A stretch of 64,000 bases of DNA from Gammaproteobacteria bacterium (GTDB lineage: Bacteria > Pseudomonadota > Gammaproteobacteria > DSM-16500): positions 89,110 to 153,109 of the forward strand of contig JABDFQ010000002.1 of the NCBI GenBank assembly GCA_013286495.1. Direction: 5' to 3'. Below are positions 44,982 through 53,660 of the stretch, in pieces; position 1 is the stretch's first letter, and each line of letters starts with the position of its first letter. Below the pieces are notes generated by a model. The model saw only the letters and a list, made by a program, of their open reading frames with translations. It searched no databases and was not told the origin of the DNA. A program made the translations under genes and the position numbers.

Positions 44982-45697
44982 AAACTCTTCCTCGTAATAA
45001 AAATCAGATTATTCCCACCCAGCAAAACTTTCTTATCCAGCGTCAAATGTGTGGCATGTTTCTTTTTACTTTTCCCCGAATTAAATACATTCAGCAATTG
45101 CAGCAACCACACGAATGGCAGCAACAAATTCTGTTTCGCTTTTTTTGCATTGCGTTTGATATCGATAATTTCCAGATGATTAATTCTGAAAATAAAATCC
45201 AGTTGCGTAATAGTCAGGGGAGAATTATGAAAATCAAATAATTGTCGATCCGCGCGCACATAAGCATCATATTGCGTTGGTTTGGTGAGATAACCATGTA
45301 ATAAAAATTTAAACCGCTTTTCCAGATTGGAATAATTGGGAATGGAAAAAACACCGATGCCGCCAGGTTTTAATACACGGCTAAATTCACTGACTGCCTG
45401 ATAAGGATCCGTCATATGTTCAAGGCCATCGACACAGCAAACATAATCAAAGCTATTTGCGGCAGCTGCGATCTCACGATTCAAATCCGTGTAAATACAC
45501 CTGAGATCGGGCACTTTGAAAATATCGGGATTGATTTCGCCACAAGTAACCTCGTGCCCCATTTGCTGAAGCTTCATGCCAAGATGGCCATAACCTGCTG
45601 GCGCATCCAGCACCTTGCCAGGCGTTTGTGTTGCAAACCATTCGAGTATCGTGCGATGAATACTGGGACGCGCCTTGGGAACAATAGTGGATGACAT
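44978..45697 (-). CDS. class I SAM-dependent methyltransferase
   Basis: From the ATG at 45697 (CAGGA seven bases upstream) the protein has 239 residues. It shows motif I GKVLDAPAGYGHLGMKL (with DAPAGYG rather than the usual DxGxG), acidic motif II at VTCGEINPDI, FDYVCCVDGLEHMTDPYQAVSEFSRVLKPGG and GVFSIPNYSN, the pattern of COQ5/UbiE-like or glycan-associated methyltransferases. A basic C-terminal part (KSKKKHATHL) follows. The frame is open to 45808, but that upstream part lacks a ribosome site. Substrate unknown. It is inserted in reverse between hisS and yfgM. Confidence 0.82.
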   Translation of the reverse strand: MSSTIVPKARPSIHRTILEWFATQTPGKVLDAPAGYGHLGMKLQQMGHEVTCGEINPDIFKVPDLRCIYTDLNREIAAAANSFDYVCCVDGLEHMTDPYQAVSEFSRVLKPGGIGVFSIPNYSNLEKRFKFLLHGYLTKPTQYDAYVRADRQLFDFHNSPLTITQLDFIFRINHLEIIDIKRNAKKAKQNLLLPFVWLLQLLNVFNSGKSKKKHATHLTLDKKVLLGGNNLIFITRKSF

Positions 45698-45820
45698 TTT
45701 TTTATCCTGTAATCCATTCATAAAAAGGAAAGAGATTTTATCACTAATAGAGTTCCATCCGGCAAAAAAATCTGATTTAATACTCTGCCAAATGAGCAAC
45801 AGTTGCAAAGGACGTATCGC

Positions 45821-46462
45821 TTGACTGATTATTTAACCGAACAAGAACAGATTGAAATTTTAAAATCCTGGATAAAGCAATATAGCCTGGTCATACTCGC
45901 GGGCGTGCTAATTGCAATTGTGACGATTTCAGGCTGGCGTTACTGGCAGCAACGTCAATACAAAATTCTCAGTCATGCTTCTTCTGTTTATGATGAAATG
46001 CTATCCTTGCGCGCCCAGAACGACAGTAGCGCAGCACTGGTTCAAGCCAATAAATTATTTGATCATTACACGCAAACCACTTACGCACAGATGGCTGCAT
46101 TCATGCTAGCCAGAACTGCCCTGATTAATAAAAACTTTACGGAAGCCGAAAAACAATTACGCTGGGTGTTACAGACAAGCAGCGTTGCCTCCTTCCGCCA
46201 GATTGCACGCATTCGTCTCGCACGTTTGCAAATTGCCTTGCAAAAACCTGAAGCAGCGCTTCAGGAATTGAACAAAGTGGAAGATGAAAATTTTGCTGGC
46301 ATGATTGATGAAGTGCGCGGCGATGCTTATCTTGCCATGAAAAATACCAACAATGCGCGTGAATCCTATAAAAAAGCACTTGATGAATTACCCAATGCAG
46401 AAGTAATTCGTCCAGTATTGCGGATGAAATACGATAATCTCGCTGTTAATCCATCTGTTTAA
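45821..46462 (+). CDS. YfgM-family tetratricopeptide protein of the Sec translocon
   Basis: The protein starts (f)TDYLTEQEQIEILKSWIKQYSLVILAGVLIAIVTISGWRYW, a cytoplasmic tail and single transmembrane anchor as in YfgM. Tetratricopeptide-like helices follow (AEKQLRWVLQTSS, ARLQIALQKPEAALQELNKV, GDAYLAMKNTNNARESYKKAL). I place the start at the TTG at 45821 because AAGGA lies eight bases before it and the family begins at this residue; a TTG at 45803 is the alternative. YfgM assists periplasmic chaperone hand-off at SecYEG. Its stop overlaps the bamB ATG by one base. Confidence 0.88.
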   Translation: MTDYLTEQEQIEILKSWIKQYSLVILAGVLIAIVTISGWRYWQQRQYKILSHASSVYDEMLSLRAQNDSSAALVQANKLFDHYTQTTYAQMAAFMLARTALINKNFTEAEKQLRWVLQTSSVASFRQIARIRLARLQIALQKPEAALQELNKVEDENFAGMIDEVRGDAYLAMKNTNNARESYKKALDELPNAEVIRPVLRMKYDNLAVNPSV

Positions 46463-47628
46463 TGAGTTTAAAAATTATGATACTTAAAAATAATAAAATT
46501 ATTTTACTTGCCCTACCTTTATTACTGACCGCTTGTTCAACCTTTTTTGAAAAAGACAACACACCTACTCCCACTCAACTAACTTCCTATCGTCAGGAAG
46601 TCGCTCCCAGATTGTTATGGTCAGCAAAAGTTGGCAAAGGTTCCATCAAATATGATTATTTAAAAATGAATCCGGCTATTCATGGTTCTGCTATTTACAC
46701 CACCAGCACAGATGGAACCATTACCTCCCTCAATAAAACCACTGGCAGAAAAAACTGGCGGGTTGATTTTGGCATGCCTATTTCATCAGGTCCTGGCATC
46801 GGTGATGGTATTGTCGTGGTTGGCTGTCAGAATGGTACGATCTTTGCCTTGCGTGAAGCAGATGGCAGACAGTTATGGAGAAAATCAGTTTCCGGTGAAG
46901 TTATCGCAGCGCCTGCTGTTGGTAATGGTTTAGTGGTAGTGAAAGCAATTGATGGCTATACACGAGCTTATTCTGTAGCCAATGGAGAAGAAGTCTGGGC
47001 ATATCAGCAAGTGGAACCTAATCTGATCCTGCGTGGTTCCAGCTCACCTCTGATTCGTCATCAGGATGTCATTGTGGGTTATGCCAATGGCAATCTCACT
47101 AAACTCAGCCTCGCTACTGGTCAATTATTATGGCAGGAAACTGTGGCCATACCTGAAGGTGCTTTTGCCATTCAACGCATGATCGATATTGATGCAGACC
47201 CTGTCGTTTATGACTATAAAATCTACGTTGCGACTTATCAGGGCAGAATTTCCGCGCTCGACTGGACATCTGGCAGATCTTACTGGACGCACGATATTTC
47301 ATCGTATACCGGCATGTCAGCCGATGCCTCAGCCGTCTATATCTCTGATGCCAGAGGCTTGATCTGGGGTTTTGATGCTGGCACAGGCCATGTCAACTGG
47401 CGTCAGGCACATCTGGAATATCGTGGTATCAGTGCTCCTGCACTGCAAAATGGTTACGTCGTAGTTGGAGATAACGAAGGTTACCTGCACTGGCTGAATA
47501 AGACAGATGGCCATCTGGCTGGACGACTCTCACTGGGTTCACCAATTTATGCCTCGCCGGTTGTAGAAAATAATGTATTATACGCGCTGACTAATTCTGG
47601 CTATCTGGCTGCTTATACATTGAGATAA
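46462..47628 (+). CDS. bamB: outer-membrane assembly lipoprotein BamB
   Basis: The 388-residue lipoprotein has a signal ending LLLTAC and an eight-bladed PQQ-type propeller with repeated TTSTDGTITSLNKTTGRKNWRVDF, GTIFALREADGRQLWRKS and GYTRAYSVANGEEVWAYQ units. BamB is part of the BAM complex that inserts outer-membrane barrels. The order yfgM-bamB-der is the conserved gammaproteobacterial one. An alternative start at the fifth codon (MILKNNKI) would give a more ordinary signal peptide. Confidence 0.95.
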   Translation: MSLKIMILKNNKIILLALPLLLTACSTFFEKDNTPTPTQLTSYRQEVAPRLLWSAKVGKGSIKYDYLKMNPAIHGSAIYTTSTDGTITSLNKTTGRKNWRVDFGMPISSGPGIGDGIVVVGCQNGTIFALREADGRQLWRKSVSGEVIAAPAVGNGLVVVKAIDGYTRAYSVANGEEVWAYQQVEPNLILRGSSSPLIRHQDVIVGYANGNLTKLSLATGQLLWQETVAIPEGAFAIQRMIDIDADPVVYDYKIYVATYQGRISALDWTSGRSYWTHDISSYTGMSADASAVYISDARGLIWGFDAGTGHVNWRQAHLEYRGISAPALQNGYVVVGDNEGYLHWLNKTDGHLAGRLSLGSPIYASPVVENNVLYALTNSGYLAAYTLR

Positions 47629-47636
47629 ATTTACCC

Positions 47637-48947
47637 ATGTTACCTGTTGTTGCTATTGTCGGTCGTCCCAACGTCGGCAAATCCACTTTATTTAACCGTC
47701 TCACGCGTACGCGTGATGCGATTATTTCTGCTTATCCTGGTATGACACGTGACCGTAAATTTGGTGATGTGCACCTGGAAAATCGTCATTTTATTATTGT
47801 CGATACGGGCGGAATCACCGATGAAACCGATGATGTTGGCAAGCTAATTACCCAGCAAGCCCTGCACGCCATTGAGGATGCTGACAAGATCATTTTTCTC
47901 ATTGATGGCAGAGCGGGTCTTACTTCCGAAGACCGCATGATAGCGAAAGATTTGCGTCGTATCGGCAAGCCACTTACTTTAGCCGTCAACAAAACAGAAG
48001 GACTGGACCCTTCCATCAGCACAGCAGAAGCGCATGAATTAGGTCTCGGTACACCGATTGCGATTGCTGCCGTACATGGCACTGGTATTTCCACACTGCT
48101 CACCGCCCTTTTCCCTGAAGCCAATGAGACCGCCAATGAAAATGAAACCGGCGGCATTCGACTTGCAATTATTGGTCAACCTAATGTTGGCAAATCGACA
48201 TTAACCAATCGCATGTTAGGCGAAGAGAGAGTCATTGTGCATGATTCCCCAGGTACAACACGCGATAGCATTTTTATTCCACTCGAACGTTTTGATAAAC
48301 AATACACGCTGATTGATACAGCAGGTGTGCGTCGTCGTAAAAATGTATCCGAAGAACCGGAAAAATTTTCTGTTGTAAAAACCTTGCAGGCAATTGAAAA
48401 CTGCAATGTCGTTTTATATGTCGTTGATGCAAGACGTGGTGTGACTGATCATGATCTCAAATTACTGGGATTTGTGCTCGAATGCGGTAAAGCATTAGTG
48501 ATTGCCATCAACAAATGGGATGGCATGACGGAAGAAGCGCGTAATCAGGCGAAAGCAACCATTGATAGACATCTGGATTTTGTGCAATTTGCACGTATTC
48601 ATTATATTTCAGCATTACATGGTTCAGGTGTTGGTAATTTATTTGATTCAGTGAATGAAGCTTATGAATCCGCGACAAAAAAATTATCCACGCCGCAATT
48701 ATCACGCTTATTGCAGCTCGCGCAAGAAACACATCAACCACCATTAGTGCATGGTCGACGTGTGAAATTACGTTACGCACATCCTGGTGGTTACAATCCA
48801 CCTTGCATTGTTATTCATGGCAATCAATTGCATGCGCTGCCAGAAAGTTATCGCAAATTCCTCGAACATTTCTATCAGAAAAAATTAAACCTGCATGGCA
48901 CACCTGTGCTGATTGAATTCAGGACGAATGAAAATCCGTATAGATGA
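47637..48947 (+). CDS. der: ribosome-associated GTPase Der
   Basis: The 436-residue protein has two consecutive GTPase domains (IVGRPNVGKSTLFNRLT near residue 6; IIGQPNVGKSTLTNRML near residue 178), each with DTxG switch motifs. A KH-like C-terminal domain ends GTPVLIEFRTNENPYR. Der is needed for 50S assembly. It starts eight bases after bamB. Confidence 0.98.
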   Translation: MLPVVAIVGRPNVGKSTLFNRLTRTRDAIISAYPGMTRDRKFGDVHLENRHFIIVDTGGITDETDDVGKLITQQALHAIEDADKIIFLIDGRAGLTSEDRMIAKDLRRIGKPLTLAVNKTEGLDPSISTAEAHELGLGTPIAIAAVHGTGISTLLTALFPEANETANENETGGIRLAIIGQPNVGKSTLTNRMLGEERVIVHDSPGTTRDSIFIPLERFDKQYTLIDTAGVRRRKNVSEEPEKFSVVKTLQAIENCNVVLYVVDARRGVTDHDLKLLGFVLECGKALVIAINKWDGMTEEARNQAKATIDRHLDFVQFARIHYISALHGSGVGNLFDSVNEAYESATKKLSTPQLSRLLQLAQETHQPPLVHGRRVKLRYAHPGGYNPPCIVIHGNQLHALPESYRKFLEHFYQKKLNLHGTPVLIEFRTNENPYR

Positions 48948-48960
48948 TGTGTAACAAAAA

Positions 48961-49443
48961 TCAATCCCGAAAATTTTCATACTGCAAAGGTATTTCCACT
49001 TTCGCTTCGCGTAACATCGCAATCACTGCTTGTAAATCATCGCGTTTTTTGCCTGTTACTCTCACCTGATCACCCTGAATGGATGCTTGCACTTTCAAGC
49101 CACTTTCCTTGATGATCTTGGTAATTTTTTTTGCCTGCTCAGTTTCAATTCCCTGCTTCACTTCAATCAACTGTCGCGCTTCGCTCAAATTCACACTCAC
49201 TTCCTTATATTTGAGACAACGAACATCCACGCCACGTTTGGCTAATTTGTTGCGTAATATTTCATCGACCTGTTTCAACTGAAAATCTGTTGGCGCAATA
49301 ATAGTCAGCTTATCCTTGGCTAATTCCACACGCGCATTGGTATCCTTGAAATCAAAACGGTTAGAAACTTCACGATTGGTCTGATCAACTCCATTCGTCA
49401 ATTCATGATTATCTGTGTTGGAAACAATATCGAAGGAAGGCAT
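48961..49443 (-). CDS. YajQ-family nucleotide-binding protein
   Basis: The 160-residue protein is complete for the family: MPSFDIVSNTDNHELTNGVDQTNREVSNRFDFKDT, the KDKLTIIAPTDFQLKQVDEIL segment and the C-terminal VQASIQGDQVRVTGKKRDDLQAVIAMLR. YajQ proteins bind nucleotides (cyclic di-GMP in Xanthomonas) and tRNA/phage factors in other species. It is convergent with der and divergent from ispB. Confidence 0.96.
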   Translation of the reverse strand: MPSFDIVSNTDNHELTNGVDQTNREVSNRFDFKDTNARVELAKDKLTIIAPTDFQLKQVDEILRNKLAKRGVDVRCLKYKEVSVNLSEARQLIEVKQGIETEQAKKITKIIKESGLKVQASIQGDQVRVTGKKRDDLQAVIAMLREAKVEIPLQYENFRD

Positions 49444-49572
49444 GATTTACTCCATATTAAATACGCAATGTTTCGCAATTTTACTGAATTTTCCCAATAG
49501 CTCAATGATAAACTTGACAGCCCAACGGTGGATTACTACGATTCACCATTGCATAAAAAATTGGGATACGCG

Positions 49573-50541
49573 ATGCCTCTGGAATCGATACGCACATTGG
49601 TGAAAGCAGATCTGGAATCGACTGATAGTTTTATCATTTCCTGTCTTGCGTCCAATATTCCCATGGTCAAGGACATCATTGAATATATTCTGACCTGCGG
49701 TGGCAAACGTATACGTCCGCTGGTGTTATTGCTGAGTGCAAAAGCGCTCGCCCATCGTGGTCAAAAACATATTGAACTCGCCGCCGTTATCGAATTAATT
49801 CATACCGCGACATTATTGCATGATGATGTAGTGGATGGTTCGACATTAAGACGCGGTCATAAAACTGCGAATAATGTGTGGGGAAATGATGCGAGTGTGT
49901 TAGTCGGTGATTTTTTATATTCACGCGCATTTCAGATTGTGGTGGATGTTAAACATGAAACTGTGCTGGATATTTTTGCGCGCGCCACACCATTCATTGC
50001 TGAAGGTGAAATTCTGCAATTGGTAAATTGTAATAATCCTGATACCTCGGAAGAATTCTATTTCAATATCATTGAGCGCAAGACGGCAAAATTATTTGAA
50101 ATTGCAGCGCAATTGGGAGCGGTATTATCTTCTGATTGTGAAGAAAAAATTGAAGCCATGCGTCAATTTGGTTTGCATCTGGGACTCGCGTTTCAATTAA
50201 TTGATGATGCGATTGATTATAGTCAATCTGCTGATATCACCGGTAAAAATGTGGGACAGGATATTTCTGAAGGCAAGACCACTTTGCCATTAATTCATGC
50301 GATGCGTAAAAGTAAAGGTGCGGATTTGAAATTATTGCGTGATGCGATTGAAACCGGTTCCAGCAAGAGATTAGCGGATATTCTGGGGATTATTGAATCT
50401 ACCGATGCGATAAAGTACACTGCCGACACTGCAAAACAGCATGCGCTGCAGGCAAAACAAGCCTTGATGTATATTGCTGAGACGCCGTATCGCGCGGCGC
50501 TGGAAACGTTAAGTGATTTTGCGGTGGAAAGAAAATATTAA
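49573..50541 (+). CDS. ispB: octaprenyl/polyprenyl diphosphate synthase
   Basis: The 322-residue trans-prenyltransferase has the first aspartate-rich motif LLHDDVVDGSTLRRG, the second motif FQLIDDAIDYSQS and the KTTLPLIHAM segment. It builds the side chain of ubiquinone. The chosen ATG (MPLESIRTLVK) gives the same length as E. coli IspB (323 aa) and has GGGA seven bases upstream. The frame is open 15 codons further. A tRNA-Pro begins six bases after the stop. Confidence 0.95.
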   Translation: MPLESIRTLVKADLESTDSFIISCLASNIPMVKDIIEYILTCGGKRIRPLVLLLSAKALAHRGQKHIELAAVIELIHTATLLHDDVVDGSTLRRGHKTANNVWGNDASVLVGDFLYSRAFQIVVDVKHETVLDIFARATPFIAEGEILQLVNCNNPDTSEEFYFNIIERKTAKLFEIAAQLGAVLSSDCEEKIEAMRQFGLHLGLAFQLIDDAIDYSQSADITGKNVGQDISEGKTTLPLIHAMRKSKGADLKLLRDAIETGSSKRLADILGIIESTDAIKYTADTAKQHALQAKQALMYIAETPYRAALETLSDFAVERKY

Positions 50542-50546
50542 ACATT

Positions 50547-50620
50547 CGGGGTGTGGCTCAGCCTGGTAGAGCGCTGCCTTCGGGAGGCAGATGTCGCAGG
50601 TTCAAATCCTGTCACCCCGA
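50547..50620 (+). tRNA. tRNA-Pro (anticodon CGG)
   Basis: The acceptor CGGGGUG pairs with CACCCCG. The D-arm is GGCUCAGCCUGGUAGAGC. The anticodon stem-loop CUGCC-UUCGGGA-GGCAG gives CGG. The T-arm is GCAGGUUCAAAUCCUGU and the discriminator A. CCA is not encoded. It lies six bases after ispB and just before a hairpin repeat. Confidence 0.95.
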
Positions 50621-50650
50621 GATGAAATACCTTATACCAACCCGCCTTTT

Positions 50651-50752
50651 CGTGAACGTTTGCGTTACCGTCTTTTCTTCTAAAATCAAAATCCGGTGAT
50701 GATTTAAAACCAAAAAAACCGGTAACGCAAACGGTAACGTTCACGTTTACGG
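50651..50752 (+). repeat. hairpin repeat, left copy flanking the four-helix-bundle gene
   Basis: CGTTTGCGTTACCG (50657-50670) pairs perfectly with CGGTAACGCAAACG (50720-50733) around a ~49-base loop. Outer CGTGAACG/CGTTCACG pieces (50651-50658, 50738-50745) also pair. The loop (TCTTCTAAAA..., ATCCGGTGATGATTTAAAACC) recurs in direct orientation at 51145-51241. It begins 30 bases after tRNA-Pro. Confidence 0.85.
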
Positions 50753-50773
50753 ATATTTTTATTAGGATTTTAC

Positions 50774-51115
50774 ATGTATTTCGATCATGAAAAATTAGAT
50801 GTGTATCGTGCCGCGATTGAATTCAGCACTTTAGCCAATGCAATCATAAAAGAACTTCCTAAAGGAAACTCGTATTTTGCAGATCAGCTTCTACGGGCAA
50901 GCGTCTCCATAACATTAAATATCGCAGAGGGCGCAGGCGAATTTGCTAAAAACGAAAAAATAAGATTTTATAGAATGGCACGGCGATCGGCGACTGAATG
51001 CGCTGCCATTCTGGATATTTGTCAAAATTTAAAGTTAAGCGAACATAGCAACACTAAATCTCGCGATTTATTAATTCGTATCGTTTCAATGCTAACGAAA
51101 ATGATTAATAAATAG
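50774..51115 (+). CDS. four-helix-bundle protein (S23/intervening-sequence family)
   Basis: The 113-residue protein matches the bacterial four-helix-bundle family: FDHEKLDVYRAAIEFSTLANAI, QLLRASVSITLNIAEGAGEFAKNEKIRFYRMARRSATECAAILDI. The SI.LNIAEG motif is diagnostic. Relatives are encoded inside 23S rRNA intervening sequences (including in Coxiella and Leptospira) and as the accessory Avd protein of diversity-generating retroelements. Here it is a free-standing gene with AGGA before its ATG, bounded by two ~100-base hairpin repeats next to a tRNA, so it may be cargo of a small mobile unit. No reverse transcriptase is present. Confidence 0.88.
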   Translation: MYFDHEKLDVYRAAIEFSTLANAIIKELPKGNSYFADQLLRASVSITLNIAEGAGEFAKNEKIRFYRMARRSATECAAILDICQNLKLSEHSNTKSRDLLIRIVSMLTKMINK

Positions 51116-51144
51116 ATTAATATTTAACTTCTTTATTTACCTTT

Positions 51145-51241
51145 CCGTAAACGTGAACGTTACCGTTTGCGTTACCGTTTTTTCTTCTAAAACCAAAATC
51201 CGGTGATGATTTAAAACCAAAAAAAACCGGTAACGTTCACG
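51145..51241 (+). repeat. hairpin repeat, right copy flanking the four-helix-bundle gene
   Basis: CGTGAACGTTACCG (51152-51165) pairs perfectly with CGGTAACGTTCACG (51228-51241). The loop is nearly identical and in the same orientation as the left copy (50651-50752). The stems of the two copies differ, one built from the inner and one from the outer segments of a shared CGTGAACGTTACCGTTTGCG sequence. Confidence 0.85.
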
Positions 51242-51291
51242 TCAATGCTATCTGCCCTTGCTCAAATAAATATTACTGATATAAAACGTCG

Positions 51292-52890
51292 TCATATCTT
51301 AAGCGTTGTTTTTACCTCAGGTGAAGACGCAGCATAATCAAGACTGGATACCTTTATGAAATTATCTGTAATTTTCTTCACTATATTCGGTTCTATGCTA
51401 AACAGTCCCATTGCCCTGATCGAAATGAAACTCTTTAGGCGAAGTAAGTCCGTATAATATTCTGAATATAGCTTTAATACTGGTATTAAAGTATTTAATT
51501 GCTGAACATTCAAATATACATTTACGTTATCCAGACTGGGTTTCAGGTCAGAAAGTTTCAAATTATTTTTAGATCTAAATAATCTGGAAAAACTATCCGG
51601 GGCATTTTCCAGCTCAGTTAAATCAATTAAAGATTTTATATTGAGCTCAATGCTCGAAGAATGTTCTTTAAATAATGAATCGTCCAAAACGATTGGCTCT
51701 GGATCATCTGAATCAACAGAAAAATTATATTTACATTTAAAATAAACTTTCGTTAACAAATAACTGCTCGCCAAAAATGCAGAAAATGAAGCAGCTCCAA
51801 TTAAAACATTATATAGAATTGTATTGTTTTTATTGGATTCATTTAATGCATTTAACTGTCCAAACAAGGTTTGATTTTGCTGTAACATCTCGGCAGTTGT
51901 ATTGCAATAATTTGATCTGATAGCTTCACATGATTGCGAAATATTATTGGCTAAATACCCCATAGTACAATTATATAATTCTCCTGCTGAATAAACCGAA
52001 GAGCAAGATCCATTAACCGGATCATTCATGTAAGTATGACCATATGTTGTATTAAAAAACGGCGGAAAACTGTTTACACTCGCATAAGGAGAAATGTCTT
52101 GGCAGAAATTATCAAGAATTCTTTGGCATTGAAATATAGGAATACGATTATGTGGAGATTTATCGCTACAATTATAATCAAAGAAATAATATGGATTTAT
52201 CAAAATACGAATAATCTTCATCAAGTAATGGTCACAATCACGATTCATCCTAGTAATATCAGACACACTATGCACCCATAATTTTCGTAATTGTATTTTA
52301 TCATCAAGGTAATTTTGAAAAATAAGCCTGCAATTTCCATTAACAAAATTAGTTTCTATTTGCGGATAAATCTGGTTACTTGCTACAGGATTTGGATCGA
52401 TTACATTGCACAATTGCTGGATATTGGGAATCTCGGCATTAGCAAACTGATTTTTTATATTCGAGAGAGCTGCTGTGTAATTGGATAATAATTCACCCGA
52501 GTTTTTAGCAACATTAATTATTTGATTTTTGATTGCCCTTAATACAGGTGATGAATAGAATATCGCCGATGCTCCAGTCGCAACTGACAATAATCCTGTG
52601 CCTATGGAACCAAATATACCAGAATTGGTGAAGCTGGATTTTTTAACTCGACTTTCTAGTTCTTTTTGTTTTTCGTTTTCTATCGCGTCAAAATAATCCT
52701 CAATACTCCAAATCACTTGCGATAATGCTAATAATATTTCAGCATCATTCTTTGTGCTTGGACGATATTGAAGTTTTCCAATTAGTTGATCTATTTTTTC
52801 CTTTTTGGATTTTTTTGATAATAGTGGAATCGTAATATTACCCTCATAATCATTCTGTATATTACTATTCGCATTCAAATAACTTTGCAT
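51292..52890 (-). CDS. two-TM protein with cysteine-rich, sequon-rich central domain (candidate effector)
   Basis: No family recognised. The 532-residue protein (ATG at 52890, AAGGAG five bases upstream; a GTG at 52896 is the alternative) has no signal peptide. Hydrophobic segments lie at about 91-112 (GIFGSIGTGLLSVATGASAI) and 359-383 (LYNVLIGAASFSAFLASSYLL). The 245 residues between hold ten cysteines (161, 187, 219, 241, 255, 263, 296, 308, 321, 329) and ten N-x-S/T sequons. N- and C-terminal parts are charged and cysteine-free, as expected for a cytosolic side. The layout suggests a disulfide-bonded domain in an oxidising compartment: bacterial periplasm or, if translocated, host ER lumen (inference). 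Confidence 0.7.
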   Translation of the reverse strand: MQSYLNANSNIQNDYEGNITIPLLSKKSKKEKIDQLIGKLQYRPSTKNDAEILLALSQVIWSIEDYFDAIENEKQKELESRVKKSSFTNSGIFGSIGTGLLSVATGASAIFYSSPVLRAIKNQIINVAKNSGELLSNYTAALSNIKNQFANAEIPNIQQLCNVIDPNPVASNQIYPQIETNFVNGNCRLIFQNYLDDKIQLRKLWVHSVSDITRMNRDCDHYLMKIIRILINPYYFFDYNCSDKSPHNRIPIFQCQRILDNFCQDISPYASVNSFPPFFNTTYGHTYMNDPVNGSCSSVYSAGELYNCTMGYLANNISQSCEAIRSNYCNTTAEMLQQNQTLFGQLNALNESNKNNTILYNVLIGAASFSAFLASSYLLTKVYFKCKYNFSVDSDDPEPIVLDDSLFKEHSSSIELNIKSLIDLTELENAPDSFSRLFRSKNNLKLSDLKPSLDNVNVYLNVQQLNTLIPVLKLYSEYYTDLLRLKSFISIRAMGLFSIEPNIVKKITDNFIKVSSLDYAASSPEVKTTLKI

Positions 52891-52911
52891 AATCACTCCT
52901 TCTTTTAATTA

Positions 52912-52937
52912 CATTAAATTAACCCGCTTAATGATCC
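52912..52937 (+). repeat. 26-bp direct repeat, left copy (possible attachment/duplication site)
   Basis: CATTAAATTAACCCGCTTAA plus TGATCC is identical, base for base, to 55353-55378, and similarity stops at both ends. The two copies bound a 2.4-kb segment holding a decayed gene and hipBA. The repeat itself has an imperfect inner symmetry (CATTAA...TTAATG). Confidence 0.8.
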
Positions 52938-53122
52938 CTACTCAAATAAGGAAAATCTTCTTCCAGCATGCTCAGAATTTTTTTAAATCCTGCTTGTTTT
53001 TAATAATAATCTGAAACATGCGGATTAAGAACCACTGGCTTTGAAATTATATTCACTTAATGGCTGACACGGCAACCTGATTTCCCTATATTCAATCTAT
53101 GGATACAATTTGAACTGAAAAT

Positions 53123-53638
53123 TTATTGATGCCAAAAACGTTGTGCCCGTGGATACAGTTTCCACGCAATTAATAATAGTTTTAGGTCAATCTTTATTAA
53201 CCCTGTCATTCCATAAAATACCCTGAATTCAATCGCGGAACTATCTGGTTTGAAAAAAATGGTTCCAAAATTAACATACTGCAAAACAATACTCTTGCGA
53301 AACGCTTTGCGTACCATTTTTATATTATTTAATTCAGCATAAAAATATTTATCAAAAGAAAAATCTTCGGGATAATTTTTTTCATCAAAATCCACAGCCG
53401 TTTCAGGCAAATTGATACCGTAAATCTTCCCATCAAATTCAGCCGCTAATTTTTCGATTAATAAACGGTAACGCTCTCTCACTGCAGGATCCCAAACACG
53501 CGCAACCCAACCAACTGCTACAGATTTTCCTTCACCAGGAACATCATACTGTTTTGCCACTCCGCCATGATAAATTGAATCCTCACGAATATAATCAGGT
53601 ACATTAAATACGGTTGGCTCAAATGACCTATCCTGCAA
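53123..53638 (-). pseudogene. fragment of a TIM-barrel glycosidase-like gene
   Basis: The 171-codon frame has no ATG (it could begin only at a TTG after an in-frame stop) and no signal peptide. It opens in the middle of a barrel-like sequence: SIYHGGVAKQYDVPGEGKS, VARVWDPAVRERYRLLIEKLAAEFDGKIYGINLPETAVD, then YFYAELNNIKMVRKAF and VLQYVNFGTIF. The strand-helix rhythm and the 'WDP.vr.r...l...l...fd..i.gi...ET' pattern look like a secreted glycoside-hydrolase-type barrel (weak recognition). The C-terminal 40 residues (from FFKPDSSAIEF) lose this pattern. I read it as a truncated, probably inactive remnant. Confidence 0.55.
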
Positions 53639-53660
53639 TTGACTGGGTAAATGTTATTAT

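Noticed and set aside
52910..52940. TTAA pairs in the 26-bp repeat as a PmrA box for the cysteine-rich protein
   Set aside because: Core spacing is wrong (9 bases), and the identical copy after hipA precedes no gene start.
53123..53638. Fragment treated as an intact enzyme gene
   Set aside because: No ATG start, an in-frame stop just upstream, no signal peptide and loss of the barrel pattern in the last 40 residues; listed as a pseudogene instead.
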